The notes beneath the pieces are model-generated. The model was not told the DNA's origin, did no database searches, and saw only the letters and a list, made by a program, of their open reading frames with translations. From assembly GCA_963720945.1 (NCBI GenBank), contig CAVRHH010000014.1:141254-205253 (forward strand): 64,000 bases of DNA, written 5' to 3'. Source of the stretch: Bog-532 sp963720945. Lineage in GTDB: Bacteria; Actinomycetota; Actinomycetes; Streptosporangiales; Streptosporangiaceae. The position numbers were made by a program, and so were the translations under genes. Positions 8,341-17,097 of the stretch are shown here, one piece after another; position 1 is the stretch's first letter, and every line of letters starts with the position of its first letter.

Positions 8341-9045
8341 GTGACCAGCGGTGAGAATGACGAAGAAGCGGCCTGGCTCGACCTGATCGCGAGTTACGAC
8401 GTACCCGCGGCCATCGAGGGCGGCAGCCCGTGGCCCGAGCGCGAGAACCTTACGGAACCCGATAACGCGTCCATCCCTGGCGCCTCTCAAGTCACAAGAT
8501 CCCCCCAGACCCCGGACTCCCCGCAGGCAACTGGCCCGTTCCCGATCAGTGAACCGCCTCCGGGCACCCGGCCCGCGGCCCCGGCCGACCCCCTGGCGGG
8601 CCCGGATCAGCGGCCCGCACCGGGCGGGCGGCAGGTCCCCGGTACCCGGCCTGGCCCCGGGGCGAACGGCTTCAGCGGGCGGAACGGGCTCGACGGTCAC
8701 GGCCCGGGTTACGGCGCAAGCGGCGCGGCCCCGGTGCCCGGCACCCCGCCGTCCCCGGCCGGCCCGGACCGGCCGTCGCCGCGCGGGCCGGAGTCGCAGG
8801 AGGAACATTACTTCCCGCCGCCTCCCCCGCCGCTGCCCAAGCTGGACCCGCTGAGCAAGGGCGCGTGGGCGGCGTTGTTCGGCGGTCCCGCCTATCTCCT
8901 GATCGCGACGGCGGTGGGCTGGACGGTCCCCGCGGTCGCGGCGTTCTTCGCGATCGGCGCGTTCGTGGGGGGGTTCGCGATCCTCGTGCTGCGGATGGGT
9001 GATGACCGCAACGGCAAGGGTCCCGACGACGGCGCGGTGGTGTAG
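8341..9045 (+). CDS. Conserved actinobacterial membrane protein with acidic/proline-rich N-terminus
   Basis: About 234 residues. The first 165 residues are Pro/Gly-rich and probably disordered, starting with an acidic AAWLDLIASYD block. A Pro tract (FPPPPPPLPKLDPL) leads to two transmembrane helices (GAWAALFGGPAYLLIATAVG and VAAFFAIGAFVGGFAILVL), ending in a short charged tail. This architecture is common in actinomycetes next to glk; function is unknown. GTG at 8341 was preferred because GAGG lies seven bases upstream; GTG at 8326 is an alternative start adding five residues. Its stop lies in the first unit of a tandem repeat. Confidence 0.75.
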   Translation: MTSGENDEEAAWLDLIASYDVPAAIEGGSPWPERENLTEPDNASIPGASQVTRSPQTPDSPQATGPFPISEPPPGTRPAAPADPLAGPDQRPAPGGRQVPGTRPGPGANGFSGRNGLDGHGPGYGASGAAPVPGTPPSPAGPDRPSPRGPESQEEHYFPPPPPPLPKLDPLSKGAWAALFGGPAYLLIATAVGWTVPAVAAFFAIGAFVGGFAILVLRMGDDRNGKGPDDGAVV

Positions 9046-9131
9046 GCGTCAGGCGCCGGGACGTACGTGCGCCGTGGTGCAGGCGTCAGGCGCCGGGACA
9101 TACCTGCGCCGTGGTGCAGGCGTCAGGCGCC
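9030..9131 (+). repeat. 37-bp tandem repeat across a convergent gene junction
   Basis: Units start at 9046, 9083 and 9120 (period 37), the last partial. The unit joins GTGGTGyAG, matching the 3' end of the upstream + gene with its TAG, to GCGTCAGGCGCC, matching the 3' end and stop of glk. In the two copies TAG reads CAG. GGCGC and GCGCC form a small stem in each unit. It looks like a tandem triplication of the junction, probably functioning as terminator. Confidence 0.8.
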
Positions 9132-10076
9132 AGCGTGCCGGCGGGCGAGATCGGCGGCACCTACGACCCCGGCATCGGTGCCCAGTTCCGCCAGCCTGAC
9201 GTCGGCGAAATCGCGGTAGCCGCGGCCGGGCAGCGCCCTTTCGTAGGCCCACCGGGCCGGATCGACGAGCAGGCTGCCTGCTTCGGACACTCCGCCGCCG
9301 ATGACGAAACAGCCGGGATCGAGGATCGCGGCCAGGTCGGCCATGCCCTGGCCCAGCCAGCCGCCGACGATCTGGAAGCACCGCAACGCCGCCGGATCGC
9401 CTTCCCGGGCGGCCCGGGTGACCTGGGGACCGGAGATGCCCTCGGGCGTCCCCCCGCCCAGCTGCAGCAGCCGCAGTGCGGCCTCGGGGCTGCGGCGGGC
9501 GAACTCCCGCGCCTCGGCGACCAGTGCGCTGCCGCTCGCGTACCGCTCCCAGCAGCCCCGGTTGCCGCAGCCGCAGAGCCGGCCGTCGGGCACGACCCGG
9601 TAATGGCCGGGCTCGCCGGCGATACCGAAACCACCCCGGTACAGGTCGCCGCCGATCATTATGCTCGCCCCGATGCCGGTGCCCACGGCGATCAGGAACA
9701 CGTCCCGGTAGCCGCGCGCGGCGCCGAACCGGGACTCGGCCCAGAGGCTGGCGTTGGCGTCGTTCTCCACGAAGACGGGCAGCCCGACCTTTTCCTGCAC
9801 GGACTTGCGCAGCGGCTCGTCCCGCCAGGCGAGGTTGGGCGCGAACAAGACGGTGGAGCGGGTCTCGTCGATGAAACCGGCGGCACCGATGCCGACCGCG
9901 GCCACGTCGTGCCGGGACGTCAGCTCGGTCACCACGTCGGCGATGACCCGCTCCGTCTCCGGCGGGCTGGCCGCGGGCGTGGAGCGTTTCAGCTTCTCGA
10001 CGATCCGCCCGTCGGGCCCGACAACACCGGCCGCAGCCTTGGTACCCCCGACATCAATGCCGATCGTCAGGCGCAC
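9123..10076 (-). CDS. glk: ROK-family glucokinase
   Basis: Cytoplasmic ATP-dependent glucose kinase of 317 residues; in Streptomyces the homologue also mediates carbon catabolite repression. The N-terminal phosphate motif IGIDVGGTKAAAGVV, the sugar-site VENDANASLWAE and GTGIGASI, and the ROK zinc motif GHYRVVPDGRLCGCGNRGC are present; the active-site Glu-x-x-His appears as EPGH. The GTG/ATG start fits the DVGGTK motif. It overlaps the upstream DUF5304-like gene by 23 bases, implying translational coupling. The stop codon is embedded in a 37-bp tandem repeat. Confidence 0.92.
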   Translation of the reverse strand: MRLTIGIDVGGTKAAAGVVGPDGRIVEKLKRSTPAASPPETERVIADVVTELTSRHDVAAVGIGAAGFIDETRSTVLFAPNLAWRDEPLRKSVQEKVGLPVFVENDANASLWAESRFGAARGYRDVFLIAVGTGIGASIMIGGDLYRGGFGIAGEPGHYRVVPDGRLCGCGNRGCWERYASGSALVAEAREFARRSPEAALRLLQLGGGTPEGISGPQVTRAAREGDPAALRCFQIVGGWLGQGMADLAAILDPGCFVIGGGVSEAGSLLVDPARWAYERALPGRGYRDFADVRLAELGTDAGVVGAADLARRHAGA

Positions 10077-10527
10077 GACCGGTGTCTCCCCACGGATCGG
10101 CGGCGTCTGACCAGGCGCTCGCGGCGGGCCCGGCGGCCCGGTCCTCAGGGTGGGGATGGCGCGGGTGGGACGGCTGCGGCGCCTTCATGACGGCCTCGAA
10201 GGCCGAGTAGGCCTCCTGGACCACCGAGGCGAGCGCGTCGCCGGCCCCGGACAGCGGTGAACCCTGGGCGCCCTGGCGCGACTCGCGCAGCCGCCGCGCG
10301 GCGCGGCAGACGGGGCACCAGGCACACTCGGGGGCCTCCTCGTCGCGGAGCGGACGCGTGGTGGCCGTCTCCCACACATCGGCCCGCTTACCGGAGGATT
10401 CCTGGCCTATCGCCCGGCGTACCGGGGCCGTGAGGTCCTTGGTGATACTGCGTGCGCCCGAACGCATCAGCCACCGCTGGAGGTCACCGAGGGGATCCCC
10501 GCCTGGCTGGCTGTCCCGGTCCGTCAC
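10054..10527 (-). CDS. DUF5304-like conserved actinobacterial protein
   Basis: Protein of 157 residues upstream of, and overlapping, glk. It has an amphipathic N-terminal region, a CAWCPVCRAARRLRE segment with a CxxC pair that could bind metal, and a Pro/His-rich disordered tail. A gene of this kind sits beside glk in Streptomyces (DUF5304 family by context and Cys motif). Function unknown; the overlap of 23 bases suggests it is expressed together with glucokinase. No membrane segment or signal peptide is visible. Confidence 0.75.
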   Translation of the reverse strand: MTDRDSQPGGDPLGDLQRWLMRSGARSITKDLTAPVRRAIGQESSGKRADVWETATTRPLRDEEAPECAWCPVCRAARRLRESRQGAQGSPLSGAGDALASVVQEAYSAFEAVMKAPQPSHPRHPHPEDRAAGPAASAWSDAADPWGDTGRAPDDRH

Positions 10528-10567
10528 GTGGCGCCTCCTGCTCTAATGCTCTTCTTGGAGCGTACCT

Positions 10568-11338
10568 CTACCACTGGAGGACATAAGGCAGCCCGGTGGC
10601 GCGGAAATGCCCGACGTTGATGCACTCGGTGGTGCCGATCCGGACGCGGCGCGCCAGGGGCTGGTGCACGTGGCCGAAGAGCGCGAACCGGGGCTTGGTC
10701 CGCCTGATCGCGGCCAGCAGCGCGTCACTGCCCCGTTCCATCCGCCGCGCGACGGTGTCGTACAGCAGTTCGGGCACGGCGGGCGGAATGTGCGTGCAGA
10801 GCACGTCGACCGCGCCGACTTCCGCGATCTTGGCGGCGTAGGCGTCCTCGTCGATCTCGTTCGGCGTGTGGTACCGCGAGATCAGGCCGCCGCCAACGAA
10901 GCCGAACGTCCAGCCGTCCAGTTCGGCCCGCGCCCCGTCGAAGACCTGATGGCCGGGCTTGAGGTGCTCCGCCCACATGCGGGGGATGTCGACGTTGCCG
11001 TAGGTGAGGTACGCGGGCTCCGGGAGCGCCGCGAACAGTTCCGCGTACTGGCGGGCGGCGGCCGCCTCGACCGCCGCCCGCACCGAGCCGTCCGGGAGCC
11101 GGGTGGCCAGCCGGGCGGACAGGGCCCGCGCCTCGTCGAACCGCTGGGCCCGCCGGAGCGCCATGAACGTGCGCGCCTCGTCCGCGCCGAACAGATCGGC
11201 GAAGATGCCATGGCGGTGGTCCGCGTAGTCCATGAACAGGAGCAGGTCCCCCAGGCAGACGACCGCATCGGCGTCGCGGGCCGCCGCGGGCAACGCGTCG
11301 GCCCGGCCGTGCACGTCGCTCACCACGTGAATCCGCAT
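10568..11338 (-). CDS. Calcineurin-like metallophosphoesterase
   Basis: Predicted dimetal phosphoesterase of 256 residues. The five blocks of the family are visible: DVHGR (Asp8, His10), LGDLLL, GNVD, a middle His in CTHIPP and the terminal GHVHQP. The substrate could be a nucleotide, phosphodiester or phosphoprotein; nothing in the context decides this. It lies alone on the minus strand, divergent from fadD, with 147 bases of regulatory sequence between. Length and motif spacing are normal, without truncation. Confidence 0.85.
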   Translation of the reverse strand: MRIHVVSDVHGRADALPAAARDADAVVCLGDLLLFMDYADHRHGIFADLFGADEARTFMALRRAQRFDEARALSARLATRLPDGSVRAAVEAAAARQYAELFAALPEPAYLTYGNVDIPRMWAEHLKPGHQVFDGARAELDGWTFGFVGGGLISRYHTPNEIDEDAYAAKIAEVGAVDVLCTHIPPAVPELLYDTVARRMERGSDALLAAIRRTKPRFALFGHVHQPLARRVRIGTTECINVGHFRATGLPYVLQW

Positions 11339-11485
11339 GAGACAACGCTAAGCCGGGCCCGGATAGCCTGGTTATGCGGGCTGCGCGCCCGTTGGGCACA
11401 TCCGCCCCAGCCGTTTGCTCTACCGGTCAGTAGCTTTTGCGCGATACCGTGAGCGCGGAGGCTACCTGGTTAAGGAGACAGCGTC

Positions 11486-13360
11486 GTGCGCCAGCACAGC
11501 ATCCCGGCTCTCGTGCAGATCCCCGATTCGGCTAACGTCGCCGACGTCGTGTTCAAGCGGGCCGCCGCCGACCCGCAACAGGTCGCGCTGCGGCGCGACG
11601 CCGGCGGCGGGACCTGGCAGGATGTCACCGCGGCCGGGTTCCGCGACGAGGTGACGGCGCTGGCCAGGGGGCTGATCGCCGCGGGCATCGCCGCCGGGGA
11701 CCGGGTCGGCCTGATGTCCCGCACGCGGTACGAGTGGACGCTCCTCGACTACGCGATCTGGACGGCCGGTGCCGTGTGCGTACCGGTCTACGAGACCTCC
11801 TCCGCCGAGCAGGTCGAGTGGATCATGAGCGACTCCGGTGCCAAGGCGATCTTCGTGGAGACCACGGTCCACGAGGCGATCGTGTCGGGCCTGCGCGACC
11901 GGCTGGGCACCCTCGAGCACATCTGGCGCATCGAGGCCGCCGGGCAGGCGGCCGCCGGCCGGACTGGCGGCGCGACCGGCGGCGACGCGGCCGGCAAGGC
12001 TCCCGGCCTGGACACGCTGGCCGCCGACGGCGCAGCCGTCAGCGACGAGACGGTAGCCGGGCGAGCCGCCGCGATCGGCGCCGCCGACCTGGCCACGATC
12101 ATCTACACGTCCGGCACCACCGGGCGGCCCAAGGGCTGCGAGCTGACCCACCGCAACCTGCTGTCGGAGGTCCGCAACGCGAGCGCGGCCGCGCCGGAGA
12201 TCTTCGGCGTGGCCGGCGGCTCGACGCTGCTGTTCCTGCCGCTCGCCCACGTGCTGGCGCGGGTCATCCAGGTGGGGTGCCTGGAGGACGGCATCATCCT
12301 CGGGCACAGCCCCGACGTCACCAACCTGCTGCCCGACCTCGGTTCCTTCCGGCCGACGTTTCTGCTGGCCGTGCCGCGCGTCTTCGAGAAGGTGTACAAC
12401 GGCGCCGAACTGAAGGCGGACTCCGAGGGCAAGGGCGCGATATTCCGGCGGGCGGCCCGCACGGCGATCGCCTACAGCCAGGCGCTGGACAGCCAGGCGG
12501 CGGGTGGCCGCGGCCCGGCCCGGGGCCTGCGGCTGGCCCACGGGGTGTTCGACCGCCTCGTATACACCAAGCTGCGGGCCGCCGTCGGCGGGCGGGTGCA
12601 GTACGCGGTCTCCGGCGGCTCCGCACTGGGCGAACGGCTGGGCCATTTCTTCCGCGGCGTGGGGATCACGATCCTGGAGGGGTACGGGCTCACCGAGACC
12701 ACGGCGGCGGCGACGGTGAACCGGCCCCGCAGTAACAAGATCGGCACGGTCGGGCTGCCGGTGCCGGGCAACGCCGCGGCGATCGCCGACGACGGCGAGG
12801 TCCTCATCAAGGGGCCCACCGTCTTCACGAGCTACTGGGGCAACAGCGCGGGCACCTCGGAGGCGCTGACCGGCGACGGCTGGTTCCGCACCGGTGACAT
12901 CGGCGAACTGGACGACGAAGGATACCTGCGGATCACCGGCCGGAAGAAGGAGATCATCATCACGGCCGGCGGCAAGAACGTCGCGCCCGCCCCGCTGGAG
13001 GACCGGATCCGGGCGCACGCGCTCGTCAGCCAGGCCATGGTCGTGGGCGACGGCAAGCCGTACGTGGCGGCGCTGGTGACGATCGATGAGGAAGCCTTCC
13101 CGACGTGGAAGGAAAGGCACGGCAAGGCCGCCGGCGCGACGGTGGCCGAGCTGCGTGACGACCCCGACCTGGTGGCCGGCATCCAGGCCGCGATCGACGA
13201 CGCTAACGCCGTGGTGTCCAGGGCCGAGTCGATCCGCCGTTTCCGCATCGTGGACGGCGACTTCACACAGGAGAACAGCCAGCTCACGCCGTCCCTCAAG
13301 GTGCGCAGGAACGTGGTCCACATTGACCGGTCGGACGATATCGAGGCGCTCTACTCCTGA
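11486..13360 (+). CDS. Long-chain fatty-acid-CoA ligase (AMP-binding, FadD15-like)
   Basis: ANL-superfamily enzyme of 624 residues that activates fatty acids to acyl-CoA through an acyl-adenylate. The P-loop YTSGTTGRPKGCEL, the YGLTETTAA motif, GDIGELDDEGYLRITGRKKEI with the hinge Asp, and the catalytic Lys region in GGKNVAPAPLED are all present. An Ala/Gly-rich insert (about residues 152-180) is a lineage-specific linker. GTG at 11486 is chosen because aaggag lies eight bases upstream. Its 3' end overlaps the convergent mannosyltransferase gene by ten bases, so the two messages are antisense at their ends. Confidence 0.92.
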   Translation: MRQHSIPALVQIPDSANVADVVFKRAAADPQQVALRRDAGGGTWQDVTAAGFRDEVTALARGLIAAGIAAGDRVGLMSRTRYEWTLLDYAIWTAGAVCVPVYETSSAEQVEWIMSDSGAKAIFVETTVHEAIVSGLRDRLGTLEHIWRIEAAGQAAAGRTGGATGGDAAGKAPGLDTLAADGAAVSDETVAGRAAAIGAADLATIIYTSGTTGRPKGCELTHRNLLSEVRNASAAAPEIFGVAGGSTLLFLPLAHVLARVIQVGCLEDGIILGHSPDVTNLLPDLGSFRPTFLLAVPRVFEKVYNGAELKADSEGKGAIFRRAARTAIAYSQALDSQAAGGRGPARGLRLAHGVFDRLVYTKLRAAVGGRVQYAVSGGSALGERLGHFFRGVGITILEGYGLTETTAAATVNRPRSNKIGTVGLPVPGNAAAIADDGEVLIKGPTVFTSYWGNSAGTSEALTGDGWFRTGDIGELDDEGYLRITGRKKEIIITAGGKNVAPAPLEDRIRAHALVSQAMVVGDGKPYVAALVTIDEEAFPTWKERHGKAAGATVAELRDDPDLVAGIQAAIDDANAVVSRAESIRRFRIVDGDFTQENSQLTPSLKVRRNVVHIDRSDDIEALYS

Positions 13361-14556
13361 CCGCCGGGCTCCCCCGCCGGATGCCCGGCGGGCCGGCCAC
13401 CGGGCACGTTCAGGCTGGGGCAGGCTGACCCCGGCTCGCCGCGCAGGATCGCGCTGAGGCGGCCGGCGACGCGGGACCAGTCCCACTCGCGCTCCACCCA
13501 GTCGAGTCCCCGGCGCCCCATCGCCGCCGCCCGGGCCGGGTCGGCCAGCAGCCTGGTGACGCGCTCCGTGAGGCCCGTCACGCTCCGCCCGGGAACCACG
13601 TAGCCCGTCTCCCCGTCCAGGACCGCGTCCGGGGCGCCGCCGGAGTCGCCGGCGATCACCGGGAGCCCGGCGGCGGACGCCTCCAGGTAGACGATGCCGA
13701 GGCCCTCCACGTCCAGGCCGCCCCGCCGGGTACGGCAGGGCATGGCGAACACGTCACCGGCCGCGTAATACCCCGGCAGCTCGCCGGCCGGGACGCCGCC
13801 GGTGAACGTGACGGCGCCGGCCACCCCCTGCTGCGCGGCCAGACGGCGCAGGTCACGGCCGTACGGGCCGTCACCGACGAGCAGCAGGTGCGCGCCGGGG
13901 ACCGCAGCGCGGACACCGGGCCAGGCGCGGATCAGCGTGTCCTGCCCCTTGCGGCGGACCAGGCGGGACACGCAGACGACGACGGGACAGCCGGCTAGGC
14001 CCAGCCGCTCACGGATGCCGGCCGTCCCGGGCCGGAAGGCGCCGGTGTCGACGCCGGGAGCCAGCCGCACCATTCGCGCGGCGGCCTGCGGCGACAGCGC
14101 CCGTGCCAGCCGGGCCCGGAAGTACTCACCGAGGTAGGTCACCACGTCGACGCTGTCCCCGATCCGGCGCAGCAGGCCGCGAGCGCCGGGCAGGGCGGCC
14201 CAGCCCGCCTCGTGGCCGTGCGTCAGGGCCACCAGGCGGGTGGCCCCGGCCCGGCGCAGCGCCGGCCCCAGCAGCCCCAGCGGCGCGGCCGCGCCGAACA
14301 GCACGGTATCGAAGTCGTGCCCGCGCAGCGCGGCCACGGCCCGGCGGCGCACGGCCGGGACGGGCAGCATCAGCGACGTCGGGTGCCTGATCACCGGGAA
14401 CGGCTGCCGCGCGTCGAAGTTCTTGGCCCCGTCCCAGGCCGGCGCGTACACGGCCACCTGATCGGGGGGCAGCTGGCAGGCCAGCCCGTGCACGAACGAC
14501 TGGATACCGCCCTGCCGGGGCGGGAAGTCATTGGTGACGATCAGCGTGCCGCGCAT
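13351..14556 (-). CDS. pimB: GT4 glycosyltransferase, PimB-like mannosyltransferase
   Basis: Retaining glycosyltransferase of 401 residues. The Rossmann start TNDFPPRQGGIQSFVHGL, the acceptor loop with HGHEAGW, the donor-site CVSRLVRRKGQDTLI and the EGLGIVYLEASAAGLPVIAG motif with two Glu residues match the GDP-mannose-dependent phosphatidylinositol mannoside mannosyltransferase PimB. It would add the second mannose to phosphatidylinositol mannosides on the inner leaflet. The C-terminal 30 residues are Pro/Gly-rich and the stop overlaps fadD by ten bases. Other GT4 specificities are possible, but position beside fadD matches other actinomycetes. Confidence 0.82.
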   Translation of the reverse strand: MRGTLIVTNDFPPRQGGIQSFVHGLACQLPPDQVAVYAPAWDGAKNFDARQPFPVIRHPTSLMLPVPAVRRRAVAALRGHDFDTVLFGAAAPLGLLGPALRRAGATRLVALTHGHEAGWAALPGARGLLRRIGDSVDVVTYLGEYFRARLARALSPQAAARMVRLAPGVDTGAFRPGTAGIRERLGLAGCPVVVCVSRLVRRKGQDTLIRAWPGVRAAVPGAHLLLVGDGPYGRDLRRLAAQQGVAGAVTFTGGVPAGELPGYYAAGDVFAMPCRTRRGGLDVEGLGIVYLEASAAGLPVIAGDSGGAPDAVLDGETGYVVPGRSVTGLTERVTRLLADPARAAAMGRRGLDWVEREWDWSRVAGRLSAILRGEPGSACPSLNVPGGRPAGHPAGEPGGQE

Positions 14557-14623
14557 AGCGCCCGAGTCTAGGGGCGGCGCGGGAGCCGTGCGGGCCAGGA
14601 GCCGGGCATGCGGTGCCTGCGGG

Positions 14624-14661
14624 CACGCTGAGCCCGGCAGGTCCCTGCCGGGCTCAGCGTG
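14624..14661 (-). terminator. Strong hairpin terminator after the NlpC/P60 gene
   Basis: An 18-bp perfect stem (left arm from 14624, right arm to 14661) with a two-base nominal loop lies 11 bases beyond the stop of the minus-strand NlpC/P60 gene and before pimB. The stem core is CTGAGCCCGGCAGG. No long U tract follows, as is usual for actinomycete terminators. Confidence 0.85.
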
Positions 14662-14672
14662 ACGATCGTGGC

Positions 14673-15713
14673 CTACGGCCGGACGGCACCGTCCGCGTTG
14701 TCGGCGTACCAGGACTCGTTCATCGAGATCTCCTCGACGTCCGCGCCGGTATGCGGGGCATCGACGATCATCCCGTTCCCGACATAGATCGCGACGTGCC
14801 CCTCACCGTCGTAGAGGATCAGGTCACCGGGCTCAAGGGAGCTCATGGAGATGTGCGGCAGCGCATCCCAGTCGTCGTAAGTGGTACGCGGGATCGAGAC
14901 CGCGGCCGACGCCCAGGCCGCCTGGGCCAGGCCCGAGCAGTCAAAACCATCCGCGCACGGCCCGGTGCCACCGTAGACATACGGGCACGCGGCCTGCGCT
15001 TCCGCCACCGCGAAGGCCGCGGCCTTACCGCCCTGAGTCGCGGTCGTCCCGGTGTAGGCGGTCGCGGTGACCGCTCCGCCGCCGACGCTGGCAGCTGCGA
15101 CCTGAGTCTGCTGCTCCGGGGTGAGGTTAGCCTCGATGGCCTTCTCTCGGTTCAGCTGCTGGCTGGCGTGCTGCTTCTTCTGCGCGGCGGTCTGCTCGAT
15201 GGCGGTCAGCGCGTCCTTGGTGCGCTGCGCCTGCTGCTGGGAGCTCTGGAGCTGGCGCGCCGCGGCGAGGAACTGGTTCAGCTGCTGGTTCCGGGTACCG
15301 GAGATCTCCAGCAGCAGCGACGCGCCGTTCAGCACCGTGTTCGGGTTGCTGGAGGTCAGCAGCCCCGCGATCGACGTCGTGTCACCGGTCTCGTAGCTCG
15401 CGGCCGCGATCTGGGCGACGGCACCCTGGAGCTTCTTGAACTGCACCTCGTTGGCGGCGACCTGCTTGTCGACCGCGGCCAGCTTGACCCGCGCCTGCGA
15501 CGCCTGCTGCGCGGCCTGGTCGTACTGCTGGTTGTCCTGGTCGAACACCGACTGGTACTGGTTGACCTTCGCCTGCACCTGGCTGAGGGACGGCTGCGGG
15601 TCCGCTCCAGCCGTGACGCCATACGAGGCGAGGCCGGAGATGGCCAGAACGCCGGTCGCGATCGCGACACTCGCTCGAAGCCGGGACTTCATGCCCGGTA
15701 GCGGCACACGCAC
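14673..15713 (-). CDS. Secreted NlpC/P60 peptidoglycan hydrolase
   Basis: Cell-wall endopeptidase of 346 residues. A Sec signal peptide (about 1-37, cleavage near TAGA-DPQ) is followed by a long Gln-rich coiled coil (about 40-200) and a C-terminal NlpC/P60 domain. Catalytic Cys259 lies in DGFDCSGLAQ, His306 in GEGHVAIYVG, with a third polar residue His321. The coiled-coil/NlpC build resembles RipA-like hydrolases, in which the coil restrains the active site until divisome activation. GTG at 15713 follows aaggag at 11 bases; ATG at residue 8 is the alternative. No c-di-AMP riboswitch motif is recognised upstream. Confidence 0.9.
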   Translation of the reverse strand: MRVPLPGMKSRLRASVAIATGVLAISGLASYGVTAGADPQPSLSQVQAKVNQYQSVFDQDNQQYDQAAQQASQARVKLAAVDKQVAANEVQFKKLQGAVAQIAAASYETGDTTSIAGLLTSSNPNTVLNGASLLLEISGTRNQQLNQFLAAARQLQSSQQQAQRTKDALTAIEQTAAQKKQHASQQLNREKAIEANLTPEQQTQVAAASVGGGAVTATAYTGTTATQGGKAAAFAVAEAQAACPYVYGGTGPCADGFDCSGLAQAAWASAAVSIPRTTYDDWDALPHISMSSLEPGDLILYDGEGHVAIYVGNGMIVDAPHTGADVEEISMNESWYADNADGAVRP

Positions 15714-15801
15714 GGGCCAGCACGCTCCTTCTCCGACGGCAGGGATAGGTCAGCGCCTCACGATTGAGGAGCTAATTGAACGGTGTAACCGGAAGGAGAC
15801 C

Positions 15802-16230
15802 CTAGTGAAAGCAATAAGGCATTTCAACCGCTTCGGCCGGTGTCGTTCCAGGTTCGCCAATCACCGCACGGGCAAGACTGTATAACGCTACAATCTCGCA
15901 CGTCACCTTCCTGGCGGGACGATACCGCAGCGGCGGCACCAGGCCAGCCGCGGCCAGCGTATTGAGGGCACGCAGCTCAAGGGCCCCGAAGGCCTCGCGG
16001 CGGGGGGCACCGTCCGGCACGTCTCCGCCGACGGCGGAACCGGCCGCGCGGCGGCGGGCGGACGCGCTATTCGCCTGCACCGGGGCACCTTTTGCATTAC
16101 TTACGTCTTTCTTACGCTTTTGGGCCGGGCTGCCGTGTACACCGCGTGATCCATTTTCGAGCAGCACCGTGACCAGGCAGTCACCGCACGCAATTTTACG
16201 GAACTCGCATTGCCCGCAGTCAATAAGCAT
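15802..16230 (-). CDS. Conserved actinobacterial Cys-rich protein
   Basis: Protein of 142 residues beginning MLIDCGQCEFRKIACGDCLV, a C-x2-C-x7-C-x2-C cluster that may bind zinc, followed by a basic linker (QKRKKDV, Ser/Ala/Arg-rich) and a conserved ALELRALNTLAAAGLVPPLRY helix near the C-terminus. I recognise the pattern as a conserved Streptomyces-type protein upstream of NlpC/P60 genes; no function is known to me. ATG at 16230 is preferred to the upstream in-frame start because ggagag precedes it at suitable distance and the Cys motif starts there. Confidence 0.7.
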   Translation of the reverse strand: MLIDCGQCEFRKIACGDCLVTVLLENGSRGVHGSPAQKRKKDVSNAKGAPVQANSASARRRAAGSAVGGDVPDGAPRREAFGALELRALNTLAAAGLVPPLRYRPARKVTCEIVALYSLARAVIGEPGTTPAEAVEMPYCFH

Positions 16231-16371
16231 GACTCTCCGTTCATCGCCGCATTGGACACGGCTCACGTTAGGAGCGGCCCCTGACATTTCCGCGGGAGCG
16301 GCCCGTCTGGAGCGCGGCAACGCGGCGTGGCCGCCCGCAAACTGTCGGGGGGGCGGCCTACGGTATGGACC

Positions 16372-17049
16372 GTGACCGATCTGCAGGCGAGCGCGCCGGC
16401 CTGGGCTTCCGCGCCCCCGGTGGCCGCCGCCTGCTACGGCGCGCCGCAGCAGGACCGGGCGGCGCCCGGTGGGCTGGCGCTGACGCAGATCGAGTTCGCG
16501 GTGGTCGACGTGGAGACCACCGGCTGGTCACCGGCGGAGGCGCGGATCACCGAGATCGGCGCGGTCAGGCTCCAGGCGGGCCGGGTGACCGGGGAGTTCT
16601 CGACCCTGGTCGATCCGGGTATGCCGGTACCCGCCGATATCGAGGCGCTGACCGGGATCAGCAGCCAGATGGTGTCCACCGCGCCGCGGGCGGCCGACGC
16701 GCTGCCGGCGTTGCTGGGATTCGCGCACGGATGCGTACTCGCCGCGCACAACGCGCCCTTCGACCTCAGCTTCCTGATGGCTGCGTGCGGCGCCTGCGGC
16801 CTGCCCTGGCCCGGTTTCCCGGTGCTCGACACGGTGGCGGTCGCCCGGCAGGTCCTGGTCGGCACCGAGGTACCCGACTGCAAGCTCGCGACGCTGGCCG
16901 CGTTCTTCGACGTGCCGACGCCGCCCCGGCACCGTGCGCTGGCCGACGCGCGCGCCACCGCCGCCGTGATGGATGTGCTGCTCACCCGGCTCGCCCTGCT
17001 GGGTATCCGCACCCTGGATGATCTCGGCGAGTGGCTGGCGGTACCCTGA
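16372..17049 (+). CDS. DnaQ-like 3'-5' exonuclease (DEDDh)
   Basis: Exonuclease-domain protein of about 225 residues, related to the epsilon subunit of DNA polymerase III and to exonuclease/RNase T proteins. ExoI motif VDVETTGWSP supplies Asp46 and Glu48, ExoII is the HNAPFDLSFL segment, and ExoIII is HRALADARATA with the His and Asp of the DEDDh class. It ends soon after the domain, with no polymerase-binding region recognisable. GTG at 16372 is a tentative start; GTG at 16327 in the same frame would add 15 Arg/Gly-rich residues. It may act in repair or processing, but is unlikely to be the sole proofreading subunit. Confidence 0.85.
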   Translation: MTDLQASAPAWASAPPVAAACYGAPQQDRAAPGGLALTQIEFAVVDVETTGWSPAEARITEIGAVRLQAGRVTGEFSTLVDPGMPVPADIEALTGISSQMVSTAPRAADALPALLGFAHGCVLAAHNAPFDLSFLMAACGACGLPWPGFPVLDTVAVARQVLVGTEVPDCKLATLAAFFDVPTPPRHRALADARATAAVMDVLLTRLALLGIRTLDDLGEWLAVP

Positions 17050-17097
17050 GCCGGGCCCGCCCGGGGCGGCGGCAGGCGGAAGGCCGAGGAGGCGCGA

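Noticed and set aside
11462..13486. 674-codon minus-strand frame opposite fadD
   Set aside because: Shadow frame of the ANL ligase; no motif, and real coding signal lies on the plus strand.
15714..15801. c-di-AMP (ydaO) riboswitch before the NlpC/P60 gene
   Set aside because: Such a switch is common before these genes in actinobacteria, but the 88-base gap is too short and lacks the conserved motifs.
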